From Prevotellaceae bacterium (GTDB lineage Bacteria > Bacteroidota > Bacteroidia > Bacteroidales > Paludibacteraceae), in NCBI GenBank assembly GCA_020636695.1, contig JACJXJ010000025.1, positions 1-15,046 on the forward strand: a DNA stretch of 15,046 bases, in the 5' to 3' direction. Below, piece by piece: positions 14,094 through 15,046 of the stretch. Each line of letters begins with the position of its first letter. The stretch's first letter is position 1. The notes beneath the pieces are model-generated. The model was not told the DNA's origin, made no database searches, and saw only the letters and a program-made list of their open reading frames with translations. A program made the translations under genes and the position numbers.

Positions 14094-14846
14094 TTAGAAC
14101 ATTATTTTGCTCACAGCTTTACCAACACGAACCACATAAATACCTTTTGGTAATTGACCTACAAATAAGCGATTTTCGACTAAAGGCTGACGCATAACCG
14201 CTGCACCAAGTACCGTGTAAATTTGCACTGTAGCACCAGAATTAACGCCTTTTACCGTCAAAAATTGATTAGAAACGCTCATCTCTACGCCATCTTTGGT
14301 AACAATATCAATAGGCGATACCGAAGCAGTTGTATCGCGAATTTCGAACCATTGCATACGTAAATATTGTGTAGTAAATGGATCGTTACCATATTCAAAA
14401 CGCACACGGCGAATGTCACGATTTTTATTTAGTAAAACAAAGGTAGCCTCACTAAAATATTTATTTTCTCCTGAAGCAAAATTGGCACCATTCAAATCGA
14501 CATTGAGCGTTTCAACCACTACACTATCAGAATTCAAACCATATAATGTTGCCTTTTTATCACCACCTGAAGGCATTTGAATTTCCATAACGACTGCAAG
14601 GGCATTATTTTGTACATCAAAAAGTTGCGATGTTAAAAAATCGCCATCGTTTTTAAACTGCATAAAATAGACACCATTTTTATTTGTTTGAGGCCAAGTT
14701 GACATCCATCCATTCAACAGGGAACGATCATAACCAGCCGTGGTATAATAAGTTGCCCAAGCATTAGTTTTACTATCTTGAACACGTAAAGCAAATGCTG
14801 ATAAACCAATAAACACCAACAAGGTGGTTAGAAAAAGTTTTTTCAT
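14094..14846 (-). CDS. Secreted protein with type IX secretion C-terminal sorting domain
   Basis: The 250-residue protein has a signal peptide (MKKLFLTTLLVFIGLSAFA, cleavage probably after residue 19). Residues about 20-172 form a region of alternating beta-strand-like segments, such as VYFMQFKNDGDFLTSQLF, AVVMEIQMP and RRVRFEYGND, that suggests a jelly-roll or discoidin-like fold; I cannot name its family with confidence. Residues about 188-250 form a type A sorting domain: LTVKGVNSGATVQIYTVLG, then LPKGIYVVRVGKAVSKIMF. This directs export across the outer membrane by T9SS and often attachment to the surface. The ligand or enzyme activity is unknown. There is no clear promoter in the 80-nt upstream region; one -7-like box lies within the neighbouring iron-sulfur subunit gene. 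Confidence 0.85.
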   Translation of the reverse strand: MKKLFLTTLLVFIGLSAFALRVQDSKTNAWATYYTTAGYDRSLLNGWMSTWPQTNKNGVYFMQFKNDGDFLTSQLFDVQNNALAVVMEIQMPSGGDKKATLYGLNSDSVVVETLNVDLNGANFASGENKYFSEATFVLLNKNRDIRRVRFEYGNDPFTTQYLRMQWFEIRDTTASVSPIDIVTKDGVEMSVSNQFLTVKGVNSGATVQIYTVLGAAVMRQPLVENRLFVGQLPKGIYVVRVGKAVSKIMF

Positions 14847-14860
14847 AAATTGTTGAGATA

Positions 14861-14905
14861 AAAAATAAGAGCATTGTTTTGTATTAAGCAGAACAATGCT
14901 CTTAT
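14861..14905 (-). terminator. Rho-independent terminator of the sdhB/frdB operon
   Basis: A perfect 14-bp stem (14865-14878 with 14892-14905, core AAGAGCATTGTT) closes a 13-nt loop, followed by four more T residues on the minus strand. It starts 21 nt after the stop codon of the iron-sulfur subunit gene and ends shortly before the T9SS gene start. Confidence 0.9.
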
Positions 14906-14926
14906 AAAATGAAATAATAATTTTAA

Positions 14927-15046
14927 TTAGTCTTTGAACTTAGCGCAAATATACTCACGATTCAAGCGAGCAATATGGCTTAATGAAATATTTTTAGGAC
15001 ACTCAGCAGCACAAGCACCAGTATTGGTACAGTTACCAAAACCTAG
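14927..15046 (-). CDS. Succinate dehydrogenase/fumarate reductase iron-sulfur subunit, C-terminal fragment
   Basis: Only the last 39 codons and the stop are in the window; the rest lies beyond the right edge. The fragment reads LGFGNCTNTGACAAECPK, then NISLSHIARLNREYI, and ends CAKFKD. The CxxxGxCxxxCPK pattern is the Fe-S ligand region of Sdh/Frd B subunits, and the following helix ISLSHIARLNREY is the typical Bacteroidota ending. The protein carries electrons between the flavoprotein and the quinone site of the membrane complex. Sequence alone cannot tell fumarate reductase from succinate dehydrogenase, so no symbol is given. Confidence 0.93.
   Translation of the reverse strand, partial: LGFGNCTNTGACAAECPKNISLSHIARLNREYICAKFKD

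Noticed and set aside
1..15046. A mobile element, defence system, CRISPR array or biosynthetic cluster
   Set aside because: No transposase, integrase, recurring spacer pattern, terminal repeats or modular enzymes are seen; gene content and base use are uniform and typical of core chromosome.

Overview
The window looks like an ordinary chromosomal stretch of an AT-rich Bacteroidota genome, most likely order Bacteroidales (Paludibacter/Porphyromonas-like; the genus cannot be fixed from sequence alone). The evidence is consistent: a type IX secretion (T9SS) C-terminal sorting domain, a DUF4494 protein beside yggS, promoters of the phylum-specific type (TTTG, about 20 nt, TAnnTTTG), mostly weak Shine-Dalgarno sites, and the Bacteroidota forms of PpiD, LptC and a GldE-like CBS protein. 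I see no insertion sequence, phage gene, CRISPR array, tRNA or rRNA, and no gene-free stretch over 300 bases.

Layout. Positions 1-962 (minus) hold a FemAB-like peptidyl-tRNA-dependent transferase whose C-terminus runs off the left edge. Positions 1103-8595 (minus) are one long envelope-biogenesis cluster, read in the order coaX (type III pantothenate kinase), an outer-membrane beta-barrel candidate, a TPR protein, lptC, a CNNM/CBS-domain membrane protein and, after a 135-nt gap, a PpiD-type periplasmic foldase. Genes from coaX to the CBS protein overlap or lie within 17 nt of each other. A near-ideal promoter sits only about 20 nt upstream of coaX, and a strong terminator follows ppiD. yebC (plus, 8842-9570) diverges from coaX and converges on rplU-rpmA (minus, 9701-10297); each transcript has its own hairpin terminator. 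rsmE and a Cys-rich META-domain lipoprotein form a minus-strand pair (10462-11807). Divergent to it is a plus-strand operon of an unknown lipoprotein, a DUF4494 protein and yggS (12036-14019), ending in a long stem that can terminate both strands. Then come a small secreted T9SS cargo candidate (14094-14846, minus) and, at the right edge, the last 39 codons of a succinate dehydrogenase/fumarate reductase iron-sulfur subunit (minus).

How the genes relate. The long cluster joins a coenzyme A enzyme to LPS export (LptC), outer-membrane protein folding (PpiD), a barrel and a TPR protein, so it reads as an envelope-assembly unit. The remaining genes are translation or housekeeping functions (bL21, bL27, RsmE, YebC, YggS) and surface proteins. 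I found no clearly new biological system. The observations most worth a second look are an internal two-fold repeat in the DUF4494 protein, a Cys/His-rich tail on the META lipoprotein, and the rplU leader, which carries an anti-Shine-Dalgarno-like stretch.
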